From JAJTHJ01 sp046316025 (GTDB lineage Bacteria > Pseudomonadota > Gammaproteobacteria > Burkholderiales > Burkholderiaceae_F): a stretch of 55,836 bases of DNA. How positions within the stretch are numbered: position 1 is the stretch's first letter; each line of letters opens with the position of its first letter. This document shows positions 44,487-52,924 of this stretch, in pieces. The position numbers and the translations under genes are program-made. The notes under the pieces were generated by a model that did no database searches, was not told the DNA's origin, and was given only the letters and a program-made list of their open reading frames with translations. Location: positions 1-55,836 of the forward strand of contig JBKCXU010000017.1 of the NCBI GenBank assembly GCA_046316025.1. The letters are read 5' to 3'.

Positions 44487-44947
44487 GGCTGCTTCTCCTG
44501 CAACTTGGGTTTGACTTGAAGCCAGAAGGTGACCGGTCCGTCGTTGACCAGTTCGACGCGCATCATCGCACCGAACTCGCCGCTGGCCACCGGTGCGTGC
44601 GCGCGCTGCGCCTGCGCGACGAAGTACGCAAAGAGCCGCGCGCCCAGCTCCGGCGGTGCGGCCGGCGTAAAGCTCGGCCGCGTGCCCGAACGGGTGTCCG
44701 CCGCCAGCGTGAACTGGCTCGCCAGCAACAGGCCGCCACCCGTGTCGCGCAGACTGAGGTTCATCTTGCCGGCGGCGTCGGCAAACACGCGGTAGGCGAG
44801 CAGTTTGGCGAGCAGCGCGTCGGCCTCGCGTTCGGAATCGCCGCGCTCGGCGCAGACCAGCGCCAGCAGGCCGGCACCGATTTCGCCGACCACGCGACCG
44901 TCGATGCGGACGCGCGCTTCGGCGACGCGTTGAATCAGCGCAATCAC
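44483..44947 (-). CDS. dtd: D-aminoacyl-tRNA deacylase
   Basis: The 154-residue protein has the two signature motifs: SQFTLAADTRSGTRPSF (active Thr region) and the C-terminal VNDGPVTFWLQ (Gly-Pro motif). It removes D-amino acids, and glycine, wrongly attached to tRNA. The GTG at 44947 overlaps the tyrS stop codon (GTGA) and is preferred over an extension inside tyrS, because the product then begins VIALIQRVAEARV as in the family. Pairing with tyrS fits its role, since D-Tyr-tRNA is a known substrate. Confidence 0.95.
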   Translation of the reverse strand: MIALIQRVAEARVRIDGRVVGEIGAGLLALVCAERGDSEREADALLAKLLAYRVFADAAGKMNLSLRDTGGGLLLASQFTLAADTRSGTRPSFTPAAPPELGARLFAYFVAQAQRAHAPVASGEFGAMMRVELVNDGPVTFWLQVKPKLQEKQP

Positions 44948-46179
44948 GCCACGGTCACCCGCGCCCACTTGCGCTTGCCCACCTGCACAACGTAGGTGCC
45001 GGGGGCGAGCCGCAGCGCGCGGTCGGAGACTTTTTGCCCGTCGATCTTCACGCCGCCTTGCTCGATGTTGCGCACCGCTTCGCTGGTCGAAGGCGCCAGC
45101 GCCGCCTGCTTGAGCAGCGCGGTCACCGCCAGCCCGCCCTGCGCGTCGCCGGCGAGCGTGAACTCGGGCATTTCATCCGGGATGGCGCCCGAGCGGAAAC
45201 GCGCCATGAACTCGAAATCCGCTTCGTCGGCCGCTCGCGCCGAGTGGAAGCGCGCGACGATCTCCTTGGCGAGCAGCACCTTCACGTCGCGCGGGTTGCG
45301 GCCTTCTTTCACTTGCTTTTTGAGAGCCGCCAACTCTTCGTTACTGCGCATCGACAGCAGTTCGAGCCAGCGCCACATCAGCGTGTCCGAGATCGACATC
45401 ACCTTGCCGAACATCTCGAAGGGCCGCTCGGTGATGCCGATGTAGTTGTTCTTGCTCTTGGACATCTTGTCCACGCCGTCCAGCCCTTCGAGCAGCGGCA
45501 TGGTGAGCACGCACTGCGGCTCTTGAGCCCAATGGCGTTGCAACTCGCGTCCGACCAGCAGATTGAACTTCTGGTCGGTGCCGCCGAGTTCGAGGTCGGA
45601 TTCGAGCGCCACCGAGTCGTAGCCTTGCATCAGCGGGTAGAGCAGCTCGTGCATCGCGATCGGCGCGTTCTCGCGCATTCGCGTGGCAAAGTCGTCGCGC
45701 TCCAGCAGGCGCGCCAGCGTGTACTTGGCGGCGAGCTTGATCATGCCGGCCGCGCCCAGCGGCTCCGACCACTCGGAGTTGTAGCGGATCTCGGTCTTGG
45801 CCCCGTCGAGCACCAGCGAAGCCTGCGCAAGATAGGTCTTGGCGTTGGCTTCGATTTGCTCGTGCGTCAGCGGCGGGCGCGTGGTGTTGCGGCCCGAAGG
45901 GTCGCCGATCATCCCCGTGAAATCGCCGATCAGGAAGATCACCGTGTGCCCGAGGTCCTGCAACTGCCGCAGCTTGTTCAGCACCACGGTGTGGCCGAGG
46001 TGGATGTCGGGCGCGGTCGGGTCCAGCCCCAGCTTGCAGCGCAGCGGCACGCCGGTGGCGCGGCTGCGCGCGAGCTTGGCGGCGAAGTCGGACTCGACCA
46101 GCAACTCCTCGCAGCCGCGCTTGATCAGCGCGAGATCCCGCTCGACCTCCGGCGTGATGGGATGGGTGGCGTCCGACAT
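44944..46179 (-). CDS. tyrS: tyrosyl-tRNA synthetase
   Basis: The 411-residue protein is a class I synthetase. It has the HIGH-type motif in PDIHLGHTVVLNKLRQ and KMSKS in VDKMSKSKNNYIG, the central GGTDQKFN, and a C-terminal S4-like RNA-binding part (GGVKIDGQKVSDRALRL). This is the long TyrRS (TyrZ-like) form common in Proteobacteria. ATG 46179 is chosen; a TTG five codons upstream is the alternative. It heads the tyrS-dtd-PEBP-phosphatase operon and is divergent from anmK, with a 59-nt gap. Confidence 0.96.
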   Translation of the reverse strand: MSDATHPITPEVERDLALIKRGCEELLVESDFAAKLARSRATGVPLRCKLGLDPTAPDIHLGHTVVLNKLRQLQDLGHTVIFLIGDFTGMIGDPSGRNTTRPPLTHEQIEANAKTYLAQASLVLDGAKTEIRYNSEWSEPLGAAGMIKLAAKYTLARLLERDDFATRMRENAPIAMHELLYPLMQGYDSVALESDLELGGTDQKFNLLVGRELQRHWAQEPQCVLTMPLLEGLDGVDKMSKSKNNYIGITERPFEMFGKVMSISDTLMWRWLELLSMRSNEELAALKKQVKEGRNPRDVKVLLAKEIVARFHSARAADEADFEFMARFRSGAIPDEMPEFTLAGDAQGGLAVTALLKQAALAPSTSEAVRNIEQGGVKIDGQKVSDRALRLAPGTYVVQVGKRKWARVTVA

Positions 46180-46238
46180 AAGCGATTGGCGCAAAAGCAG
46201 GCGGCGGAGTCTAATTGACGCTCCAAGAGGCGCACGCG

Positions 46239-47342
46239 ATGGCGGAACTCTTCATCGGCCTGATGTCTGGCACCAGCCTCGACGGCGTCGATGCGGTACT
46301 GGCGGACTTTGCCGCGCCGCGCCCGTCGCTGTTGGCGCACGTGCATCGCGGCTTCGCGCCCGAGTTACGCGCGGAACTACTGCGGCTGCAAGCGGCCAGC
46401 AACGATGAACTGCATCGCGCCGCGGTGGCAGCGCAACACCTCGCGCGGGCGTACGCGGCGACGATCGAAGACCTGTTGCTGCACGCCGGCGTCGAGGCCG
46501 GCGCCGTCCGCGCCGCCGGCGTGCACGGCCAGACCGTACGCCACTGGCCCGACGCCGGCTACACGCTGCAACTGAACGCACCCGCGCTGATTGCAGAGCT
46601 CACCGGCATCGACGTGGTGGCGGACTTTCGCAGCCGCGACATTGCCGCCGGCGGCCAGGGTGCGCCGCTGGTGCCGGCGTTTCACGCGGCGATGTTTACC
46701 GCCGATGCGCCGCGGGCGGTGGTCAACGTCGGCGGCATCGCCAATGTGACCGGCCTGCCCGCGCGTGCGGACACGGCGCCGATAATCGGTTTCGACTGCG
46801 GCCCCGGCAACGTGCTGCTCGATGCGTGGATCGGCGCCTGTCTGAACGAGCCGTTCGACCGCGACGGCCGCTGGGCCGCGACCGGTGCCGTCGATGGCGC
46901 CTTGCTGGCCGAGTTGCTGGCCGAACCGTACTTTGCGGCGCCGCCGCCCAAGAGCACCGGGCGCGATCTCTTCAACCTCGACTGGCTGCGGCAGCGGCTG
47001 CACGGGCGACTCGTCGATGCACGCGACGTGCAGGCGACGCTCGCGCAGTTGACCGCGACGACGATTGCACGGGCGATAGCCACCCACTTCTCGCAAGCGC
47101 AAGACGTTGTGGTGTGCGGCGGCGGCGCCTACAACCCGACATTGATGGCACAGTTCGCCGACGCCTGCGCACCGCGCCCCGTGCTCGGTGCCGCGGCGCT
47201 CGGCGTGGCGCCCGAGCATGTGGAGGCACTGGCCTTCGCCTGGCTGGCGCGGGCGCACCTGCGCCGCGAAGCGGGCAACCTGCCCGCGGTCACCGGTGCG
47301 CGCGGCGCGCGGGTCTTGGGAGCGCTGTATCCGGCGGGCTGA
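46239..47342 (+). CDS. anmK: anhydro-N-acetylmuramic acid kinase
   Basis: The 367-residue protein has the family marks FIGLMSGTSLDGVDAVL at the start, VHGQTVRHWP, VVADFRSRDIAAGGQGAPLVPAFH, VVNVGGIANVT, DCGPGNVLLDAW and VVCGGGAYNPTLM. It phosphorylates and opens 1,6-anhydro-MurNAc recovered from peptidoglycan turnover, in the cytoplasm. AGAGG stands about 8 nt before the ATG. In many relatives an M23 peptidase gene lies beside it; that gene is absent here. A symmetric hairpin follows. Confidence 0.96.
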   Translation: MAELFIGLMSGTSLDGVDAVLADFAAPRPSLLAHVHRGFAPELRAELLRLQAASNDELHRAAVAAQHLARAYAATIEDLLLHAGVEAGAVRAAGVHGQTVRHWPDAGYTLQLNAPALIAELTGIDVVADFRSRDIAAGGQGAPLVPAFHAAMFTADAPRAVVNVGGIANVTGLPARADTAPIIGFDCGPGNVLLDAWIGACLNEPFDRDGRWAATGAVDGALLAELLAEPYFAAPPPKSTGRDLFNLDWLRQRLHGRLVDARDVQATLAQLTATTIARAIATHFSQAQDVVVCGGGAYNPTLMAQFADACAPRPVLGAAALGVAPEHVEALAFAWLARAHLRREAGNLPAVTGARGARVLGALYPAG

Positions 47343-47350
47343 AGTGCAAC

Positions 47351-47369
47351 GGGGCGCCCGAGGCGCCCC
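47351..47369. terminator. symmetric hairpin between convergent anmK and erpA
   Basis: A perfect 8-bp stem (GGGGCGCC/GGCGCCCC) with a 3-nt loop lies 8 nt after the anmK stop and 24 nt from the erpA stop. It has no T-run on either strand, but its placement suits a shared terminator. Confidence 0.55.
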
Positions 47370-47393
47370 GCGCACATAAAGTGCAGGTCGCGT

Positions 47394-47744
47394 TCAGACC
47401 GAGAACGACGAGCCGCAGCCGCAGGTCGTGGTCGCGTTCGGATTCTTGATCACGAACTGCGCGCCTTCGAGGTCTTCTTTGTAGTCGATCTCGGCGCCCA
47501 CCAGGTATTGGTAGCTCATCGAGTCGATCAGCAGGGTGACGCCGTTTTTCTGCATCGTGGCGTCGTCTTCGTTGACCACCTCGTCGAAGGTGAAGCCGTA
47601 CTGAAAGCCCGAGCAGCCGCCGCCCTGCACGAAGACGCGCAGCTTCAACTCGGGGTTGCCTTCCTCGTCGATCAACTGGCGCACCTTGGCAGCGGCAGCG
47701 TCGGAGAAGGCGAGCGGGACCGGCATTTCGATGGGAGCGTTCAT
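47394..47744 (-). CDS. erpA: iron-sulfur cluster insertion protein ErpA
   Basis: The 116-residue A-type carrier has the three cluster-binding cysteines: Cys44 in VQGGGCSGFQYGF and Cys108/Cys110 in TTTCGCGSSF. It delivers [4Fe-4S] clusters to apoproteins such as IspG and IspH. It is preceded by a promoter that matches consensus closely (47772-47799), which overlaps the end of the bactofilin gene. Confidence 0.96.
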   Translation of the reverse strand: MNAPIEMPVPLAFSDAAAAKVRQLIDEEGNPELKLRVFVQGGGCSGFQYGFTFDEVVNEDDATMQKNGVTLLIDSMSYQYLVGAEIDYKEDLEGAQFVIKNPNATTTCGCGSSFSV

Positions 47745-47771
47745 CGGCTTTCTCCAAAAAACGATAGAGTC

Positions 47772-47799
47772 ATTATAGGAACGACCACGCGGATTTCAC
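47772..47799 (-). promoter_or_regulatory. sigma-70-type promoter of erpA
   Basis: On the minus strand, a perfect TATAAT (47777-47772) lies 16 nt after GTGAAA (47799-47794; four of six -35 positions match). The -35 overlaps the bactofilin stop codon. The ATG is about 27 nt downstream of the -10 end. Confidence 0.65.
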
Positions 47800-48236
47800 C
47801 CCGCCGCAGTCCCGGAATTGTCCGCCACGCCGGATAACACCCCGAGCTGCAGCGGTGTGACCGGTCGCCCCGGCCCGCCGTCGTGAAACAGCGTGCCGTC
47901 GATGACCGCGCCGTGGTGCATCTCGAGCGCCTTGTAGTGCAGGTCGCCGACGATCCGTGCCTTCGGCTGCAATTCCACCATCTGGCTCGCATACACCGGG
48001 CCGGTAATGCCGCCCGCCACCACCAGATGGGCAGCGCGGACTTCGCCCGTGACGCGCCCGTGCTCGCTGATCACCAGCATTCCGCCTTTTTCGCCCTCGC
48101 TGCACAAGACGTTGCCGATCACCTCGCCGTCGATGCGCATGCCGCCGTGGAAAACGATGTCGCCACGGATCGAGGTGCCGGCGCCGACCAGGCTGCCGAT
48201 CTCCTTGACGGCGGGGGGGCGCTTGCTTCCGAACAT
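47796..48236 (-). CDS. bactofilin (polymer-forming cytoskeletal protein)
   Basis: The 146-residue protein has the bactofilin beta-helix core (about residues 15-115) with regular hydrophobic/glycine spacing: GTSIRGDIVFHGGMRIDGEVIGNV, then GRVTGEVRAAHLVVAGGITGPVYAS and ARIVGDLHYKALEM. Polar tails flank the core. Bactofilins form filaments at the inner membrane that place cell-wall enzymes. It lies 9 nt after the DUF6776 membrane protein gene, a pairing seen in relatives, and upstream of erpA. Confidence 0.95.
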   Translation of the reverse strand: MFGSKRPPAVKEIGSLVGAGTSIRGDIVFHGGMRIDGEVIGNVLCSEGEKGGMLVISEHGRVTGEVRAAHLVVAGGITGPVYASQMVELQPKARIVGDLHYKALEMHHGAVIDGTLFHDGGPGRPVTPLQLGVLSGVADNSGTAAG

Positions 48237-48245
48237 CTGCGGCTC

Positions 48246-48974
48246 CTACAGCGCGAAGCTCTGCTGCGCCTGGGTTTCTCCATTGGCGAGAACTTTGACC
48301 ACTACTGAGCGCGCCACTGCGCCCTCGGGCAGGGCGACCGTCCCCTCCAGCCGCTGGTAGTGGCGGAATACCAAGGCCAGCGACTGCGGCGAGTTGGGGT
48401 CCGGCAAGTTCAGCACCCAATTGCGCCCAGCCTGGGCGAAATTGATTTGCATCTGCACCGTGCCAACGAAGTCGCGCTCCGGCTTGCCGCTTTGTTGCAC
48501 CAGCAGCTTGTAACGCATCTGGTGCGGCGCGCCCTCCGGCTGCAAGCGGAAACTGCGGATCAGCAGCCCTTTTTTGCCCGCGGGTGCCGGCAGCAAGCTT
48601 TCGAAGAACGCGAGGTCTTCGCGCAGGCGGGTGCTTTCGCTCTCCAGGCTGCTCACCTGCTGGCCCAGCGTTTCGCTGGCCACGGTTTCGACCTTGAGCT
48701 GAGCTTCGTAGGCCGCGGCCAGTGCGGCGAAGCGGTCGCGGTCGGCGGTCAGTTCGCGCAGTTGCGAGGACAGGCGTTCGACCTCGGCCTGCAACTCACG
48801 CCGGTCCGGCCCGCCGAATTGGCGGCCATACTCGTAGGCGGCCACCCCGGCAGCTGCAGCACCCGCCAGAAAGAGAAAGCCCAAGAGCGCCCGCAGGGGG
48901 CCGGGCAGCCGGCCGCGCACCGTCACGCGCGGCGCGCTGACCGTGAGATTGCGGCGGAAGAGATTCCACTTCAT
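48246..48974 (-). CDS. DUF6776 family membrane-anchored coiled-coil protein
   Basis: The 242-residue product has one membrane segment (about residues 28-46, LRALLGFLFLAGAAAAGVAAYEYG), then a coiled coil (about 55-125, RRELQAEVERLSSQLRELTADRDRF...), and a C-terminal beta-rich periplasmic domain with FRLQPEGAPHQMRYKLLVQQSG and GTVQMQIN. This matches DUF6776. With the adjacent bactofilin it likely belongs to envelope organisation. ATG 48974 is chosen; TTG 48986 is possible. Confidence 0.85.
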   Translation of the reverse strand: MKWNLFRRNLTVSAPRVTVRGRLPGPLRALLGFLFLAGAAAAGVAAYEYGRQFGGPDRRELQAEVERLSSQLRELTADRDRFAALAAAYEAQLKVETVASETLGQQVSSLESESTRLREDLAFFESLLPAPAGKKGLLIRSFRLQPEGAPHQMRYKLLVQQSGKPERDFVGTVQMQINFAQAGRNWVLNLPDPNSPQSLALVFRHYQRLEGTVALPEGAVARSVVVKVLANGETQAQQSFAL

Positions 48975-49095
48975 TGCCGGAGGCAAACAGGGTCAGAGAC
49001 CATCGCGACACCTGTAGAGACGGGCCGCGCCACAAAGACGCAGCAACCGCCAAGACGACAAAGTATAGGCCGCAGTGCCGGTGGCGACCTCTTGC

Positions 49096-49119
49096 CGCGG
49101 CGCCCGGCCGGGCGCCGCG
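49096..49119. terminator. 24-bp perfect palindrome downstream of rpsI
   Basis: Both halves (CGCGGCGCCCGG and CCGGGCGCCGCG) are exact reverse complements. It lies 13 nt after the rpsI stop on the minus strand. There is no T-run, so it may slow or end transcription or protect the message 3' end. Confidence 0.45.
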
Positions 49120-49131
49120 CCGCCATAACGC

Positions 49132-49524
49132 CTAGCGCTTGGAGAACTGCTTGCGCCGGCGCGCCTTGCGCAGGCCGACTTTCTTGCGCTCGACCTCGCG
49201 CGCGTCGCGCGTCACGAGGCCGGCCTTGGACAGCACCGGCTTGAGCGCCGCGTCGTAATCGATCAGTGCGCGGCTGATGCCGTGGCGCACCGCGCCAGCC
49301 TGGCCGGACTCGCCGCCGCCATCGACGTTGACCATCACGTCGAAGGTCGAGCCATGCTGGGTCAACTCCAGCGGCTGGCGCACGATCATGCGCCCGGTTT
49401 CGCGCTGAAAATACTGGTCGAGGGGCCGGCCGTTGACGACGATCTTGCCGCTGCCGCGCTTGATGAACACGCGCGCCACCGAGCTCTTGCGCCGGCCGGT
49501 GCCGTAGTTGTAGGAACCGATCAT
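49132..49524 (-). CDS. rpsI: 30S ribosomal protein S9
   Basis: The 130-residue protein is full length, with YNYGTGRRKSSVARVFIKRG at the start, LDQYFQRETGRMIVRQPLEL, GGGESGQAGAVRHGISRAL, and the basic KARRRKQFSKR tail that reaches the ribosomal P site. It begins 12 nt after the rplM stop, the usual rplM-rpsI pair. Confidence 0.99.
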   Translation of the reverse strand: MIGSYNYGTGRRKSSVARVFIKRGSGKIVVNGRPLDQYFQRETGRMIVRQPLELTQHGSTFDVMVNVDGGGESGQAGAVRHGISRALIDYDAALKPVLSKAGLVTRDAREVERKKVGLRKARRRKQFSKR

Positions 49525-49536
49525 GGAAGTGCGTCC

Positions 49537-49965
49537 TTAAATCGCCAGCGGCTTGGGCTGCTGGGCGCCGTGCGGGTGCTCGCCATCGGCGTAGACCTTG
49601 AGTTTCTTGATCATCGCGTAGCCGAGCGGCCCCTTGGGCAGCATGCCCTTGACCGCGATCTCCAGCGCGCGACCGGGAAAGCGGTCCTGCATCTTGGCGA
49701 ACGTGGTTTCGCGCACGCCGCCGGGGTAGCCGGTATGGCGGTAGTACGTCTTGTCCTGCGCCTTGTTGCCGGTCACCTTGATCTTGGCCGCGTTGACCAC
49801 GACGATGAAGTCACCGGTATCGACGTGCGGGGTGTACTCGGGCTTGTGCTTGCCGCGCAGGCGGCGCGCGATTTCGACGGCGAGGCGGCCCAGCACCTGG
49901 TCGTTGGCATCCAACAGCAGCCAGTCGCGCTGCACTTCGTGGGTCTTGGCAGAGAAAGTCTTCAT
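49537..49965 (-). CDS. rplM: 50S ribosomal protein L13
   Basis: The 142-residue product has the same length as the E. coli protein. It begins MKTFSAKTHEVQRDWLLLDA and has VLGRLAVEIARRLRGKHKPEYTPHVD, KTYYRHTGYPGG and GMLPKGPLGYAMIKKLKVY. The ATG at 49965 is preferred over the upstream frame extension on family length. First gene of the rplM-rpsI pair. Confidence 0.99.
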   Translation of the reverse strand: MKTFSAKTHEVQRDWLLLDANDQVLGRLAVEIARRLRGKHKPEYTPHVDTGDFIVVVNAAKIKVTGNKAQDKTYYRHTGYPGGVRETTFAKMQDRFPGRALEIAVKGMLPKGPLGYAMIKKLKVYADGEHPHGAQQPKPLAI

Positions 49966-50063
49966 GGTCCACACTGCGGCCTGCAAAGCCGCGCACGCGA
50001 TTTGGGGAAAGCCGTAGATTCTACCCGCCGTGCCGGCCCGCCTGCAACCCGAGGAGTTGGACC

Positions 50064-50486
50064 ATGGAATGCACCGTGCGCTGGACCGGCGCAGGAATGA
50101 GTTTTCTCGCCGAGACCGGCAGCGGTCACCTCTTACCGATGGACGGCTCGCCCGACGGCGGCGGCCGCGATCTGGCCCCGCGGCCGATGGAGGTGGTGCT
50201 CGCCGGCACCGGCGGCTGTACCGCCTACGACGTCGTGCTGATCCTCAAGCGCGGGCGGCACGACGTGCGCGGTTGCGAAGTCAAGCTCGACGCCGAGCGC
50301 GCCGCCGACGACCCCAAGGTGTTCACCCGCATCGCCCTGCACTTCGTCGTCCGCGGCCGCAATCTCCCGCGCGAGGCGGTCGAGCGCGCGGTCAAGCTGT
50401 CGCACGACAAGTACTGCTCGGCCTCAGCGATGCTGGCCAAGACAGCGGCGATCACGACCTCAATCGAGGTGGTGAACGAGGCCTAG
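50064..50486 (+). CDS. OsmC/YhfA-family redox protein
   Basis: The 140-residue protein has the OsmC fold with the two redox cysteines: Cys52 in LAGTGGCTAYDVV and Cys118 in SHDKYCSASAMLAKTA. Such proteins detoxify organic hydroperoxides or act as thiol-dependent stress proteins in the cytoplasm; the RDLAPRPMEVVL stretch is typical of the YhfA-like branch. GAGGAG lies about 8 nt before the ATG. Its stop codon overlaps that of the convergent coq7 (4 nt shared). Confidence 0.92.
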   Translation: MECTVRWTGAGMSFLAETGSGHLLPMDGSPDGGGRDLAPRPMEVVLAGTGGCTAYDVVLILKRGRHDVRGCEVKLDAERAADDPKVFTRIALHFVVRGRNLPREAVERAVKLSHDKYCSASAMLAKTAAITTSIEVVNEA

Positions 50487-51127
50487 ATGAAGTGCGCGGT
50501 GGCGGTCATCACCCGCGCCGCCAGCTTCATCGCCAAGCGGGCCGGCAGCGGCAGATCGGCGCCGCCGCGGTCGGTTGCGGTGTCGGCGTGACGGACTTCG
50601 TCCTCCTTCATCCGCTCGATCACGGCGCGCGAAGCGAGGTCGGCCGGCGCCAAGCGCTGCAAATGGTCGTCCAGATGCGCTTCGACTTGCCGCTCCGTCT
50701 CGGCCATGAAGCCCAAGCTCACCCGGTCGCCCATCCGCGCCGCAGCCAAGCCGATGGCGAAGGCACCGGCAAACCACAGCGGATTGAGCAAGCTCGCGCG
50801 ACCGCCGAGTTCGCCGATGCGGCGCTGGGTCCAGGCCAGGTGATCAACCTCCTCGCGGGCCGCCGACAAGAACAGCTCGCGCAGCTTTGGATCCGGCGTA
50901 CCGATCGCCTGCGCCTCGTACAACGCCTGCGCGCACACCTCGCCGACGTGGTTCACCCGCATCAGTGCGGCGGACTCGGCTCGCTGCGCGGCCGGCATGC
51001 TTTCGTCCGCGTCGGCAATGCGTTCTGCCGGATACGGGCGCCGCTGATCTGGCACGCCGAAGAGCGTCCGTAAAGCTCGATCCGCGGCCGCGAGAACGAA
51101 ATCGGCAGAAGAAGTAGGAGTAGCCAC
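50483..51127 (-). CDS. coq7: ubiquinone biosynthesis hydroxylase Coq7
   Basis: The 214-residue di-iron protein has the Glu and ExxH ligands in MRVNHVGEVCAQALYEAQ, AAREEVDHLAW and MKEDEVRHADTA, with VEAHLDDHLQ between. It hydroxylates 2-polyprenyl-3-methyl-6-methoxy-1,4-benzoquinone, the last ring hydroxylation in ubiquinone synthesis, at the inner membrane. Coq7 replaces UbiF in many Alpha-, Beta- and some Gammaproteobacteria. It is divergent from the first porin. Confidence 0.96.
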   Translation of the reverse strand: MATPTSSADFVLAAADRALRTLFGVPDQRRPYPAERIADADESMPAAQRAESAALMRVNHVGEVCAQALYEAQAIGTPDPKLRELFLSAAREEVDHLAWTQRRIGELGGRASLLNPLWFAGAFAIGLAAARMGDRVSLGFMAETERQVEAHLDDHLQRLAPADLASRAVIERMKEDEVRHADTATDRGGADLPLPARLAMKLAARVMTATAHFI

Positions 51128-51265
51128 TCGAATGTTGCGAAAACGTAACAGAGGCGGCCGCGGACTCAGAAGCCTTTCGCGCTATCGCTGCCGGTTCACT
51201 GGCCCAAGTTTATCCTTGCCGAAAAAATCGGCCGCAAGGTCGCCGTATAACCTCAGGAGACATTC

Positions 51266-52738
51266 ATGCTGCGCAAGACGCTCGTATCGCTCGCGTTCGC
51301 TGCGGCCTTCCCGGCTGCGTTGGCACAAACCACCCCTGTACCCCAGGAAAAAATCGGCGCACCCGACCGCGTGCCGCTGGCGGATACCAACCTGGCGACC
51401 GGCGCGTCGCGGGTCACCTTGTACGGCCTGCTCGACGGTGGTGTCGAGTACGTCAACGCGGGCAGTGAAAACTTGACGCGTTTCCAGAGCGGCATGTCCG
51501 CAGGCTCTCGCCTCGGCATCCGCGGCTCGGAAGACATGGGCAACGGGTACCGCGCGATCTTCACTCTGGAAATGCGGCTGGAGCTGGACACCGGCTCAAC
51601 CAGCAACCGCGCTCCGATCTATTACTGCTCGAACACCCCGGCAGGCGCGGCGACGGTGGTCTCGTGTCCTGGCGTGGTATTGCTGCCTCCGGTTTCGGCC
51701 CTGCCTTTGCCGCCGGCCCAGTCACAGCAAATCGCTGCCGGTGTTTCGGCGGTCAATCAGTCGTTGTTGCAGGCGGTCACCACCGTCAACAGCGCAAACG
51801 CATTGTTCGACCGGCAAGCGTTCTTGGGCTTGGTCACGCCCTACGGCGCATTCCTCATGGGCCGCCAATACACGCCCGGCTACGAGGTCCTCAACCGCTT
51901 TAACGCCTTCGCCGACTCCACCGCCGGTCAGCTCGGCCAAGGCTATTCGGTCATCAACATCCGCGCCAACAACTCGATCCAGTATCGCGCCGAGGCCAAG
52001 GGCGTCGTTGTGTCGGCCATGTACGGCTTTGGCGGCTCGGAAGGCGGCACGCCGCTGCCGACCCGGCAGGAGCGCATCGATGCGCCCACCGGCGGCGACG
52101 ACTTCTGGGGTGCCAATGTCCAGTACTACACCTCGCTCTTCGGCTTGGGCGTCGGCTACCAGCAGAACTACGTCGTGCCGTATCAGTCCTCCTCGCGCAA
52201 GACGGGCCTGAAGACCCTCAACGTCGGCGGCACGCTGACGCTCGGGCCGGTGCGCTTGTTTGCGCAGTACATGGATCGCGAGAACCAGAATCCGATCCTC
52301 ACCCCGGAGCAACTCCAGGGCATCGTCGTCGCCACCAACGGCAGCCAGCTCGCCATTCAGAACATTCTGGGGAGCTTGCAAATCAACCCTTGGGATGTGG
52401 ACGGCTCGCGCGGCTTTGTCGGCCCTACGGACGGGCAGATCGTCCACCTCGGCGCCGCGTGGCAGATTGGCCCGGGCACGCTCAACGTAGCGGCAAACTT
52501 TGCCAAGGACACGGCGCGCAGCGCTTGGGCGACCGAGGACGCCCGGGTTAATCACTACGCTGTCGCGTACTTCTACAACCTGTCCTTGCGCACGCAGTTG
52601 TACGGCGCCTATGCGCTGATGGACAACGCCGACCAAGGGCGCGTGACGCCGGGCGCGGCGGGCTACGCCGGCGGTTTTGCCACCAGCTTTGGCGAAAACA
52701 CCAGTGCCCTTCAGGTCGGCCTGCGGCATTCGTTCTAG
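51266..52738 (+). CDS. general porin, Gram-negative 16-strand type (490 aa)
   Basis: The protein has a Sec signal (MLRKTLVSLAFAAAFPAALAQ), a first strand RVTLYGLLDGGVEYV, and the family motifs SRLGIRGSEDMGNGYRAIFTLE and DRQAFLGLVTPYGAFLMGRQYTPGY. It ends with an alternating strand closing in Phe (GLRHSF), as needed for BAM insertion in the outer membrane. It is longer than usual because of a loop with two cysteines (IYYCSNTP ... VSCPG, about residues 115-135) that may form a disulfide. CAGGAGAC precedes the ATG. A UUCG-loop terminator follows. Confidence 0.94.
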   Translation: MLRKTLVSLAFAAAFPAALAQTTPVPQEKIGAPDRVPLADTNLATGASRVTLYGLLDGGVEYVNAGSENLTRFQSGMSAGSRLGIRGSEDMGNGYRAIFTLEMRLELDTGSTSNRAPIYYCSNTPAGAATVVSCPGVVLLPPVSALPLPPAQSQQIAAGVSAVNQSLLQAVTTVNSANALFDRQAFLGLVTPYGAFLMGRQYTPGYEVLNRFNAFADSTAGQLGQGYSVINIRANNSIQYRAEAKGVVVSAMYGFGGSEGGTPLPTRQERIDAPTGGDDFWGANVQYYTSLFGLGVGYQQNYVVPYQSSSRKTGLKTLNVGGTLTLGPVRLFAQYMDRENQNPILTPEQLQGIVVATNGSQLAIQNILGSLQINPWDVDGSRGFVGPTDGQIVHLGAAWQIGPGTLNVAANFAKDTARSAWATEDARVNHYAVAYFYNLSLRTQLYGAYALMDNADQGRVTPGAAGYAGGFATSFGENTSALQVGLRHSF

Positions 52739-52760
52739 GTAGCTCTTTTGCGGGGGGACG

Positions 52761-52788
52761 AGGGGCGCTTCGGCGCCCCTTCTCTTTT
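52761..52788 (+). terminator. rho-independent terminator of the first porin
   Basis: An 8-bp perfect stem (AGGGGCGC/GCGCCCCT) is capped by a TTCG tetraloop and followed by TCTCTTTT, 22 nt after the stop codon. Confidence 0.88.
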
Positions 52789-52924
52789 CGGTGGGCCGTG
52801 CGCCGACCCGTGCTGTGTTGCGGCAATCCGACAGCGGCCAGCAATCTGTGCCTAATCACGGGCCGTCTCTTCCGTCGCGCCAGCGTTTCTGAAAGAATCC
52901 GTCCAGCTTCCAGCAGCCAAATCG

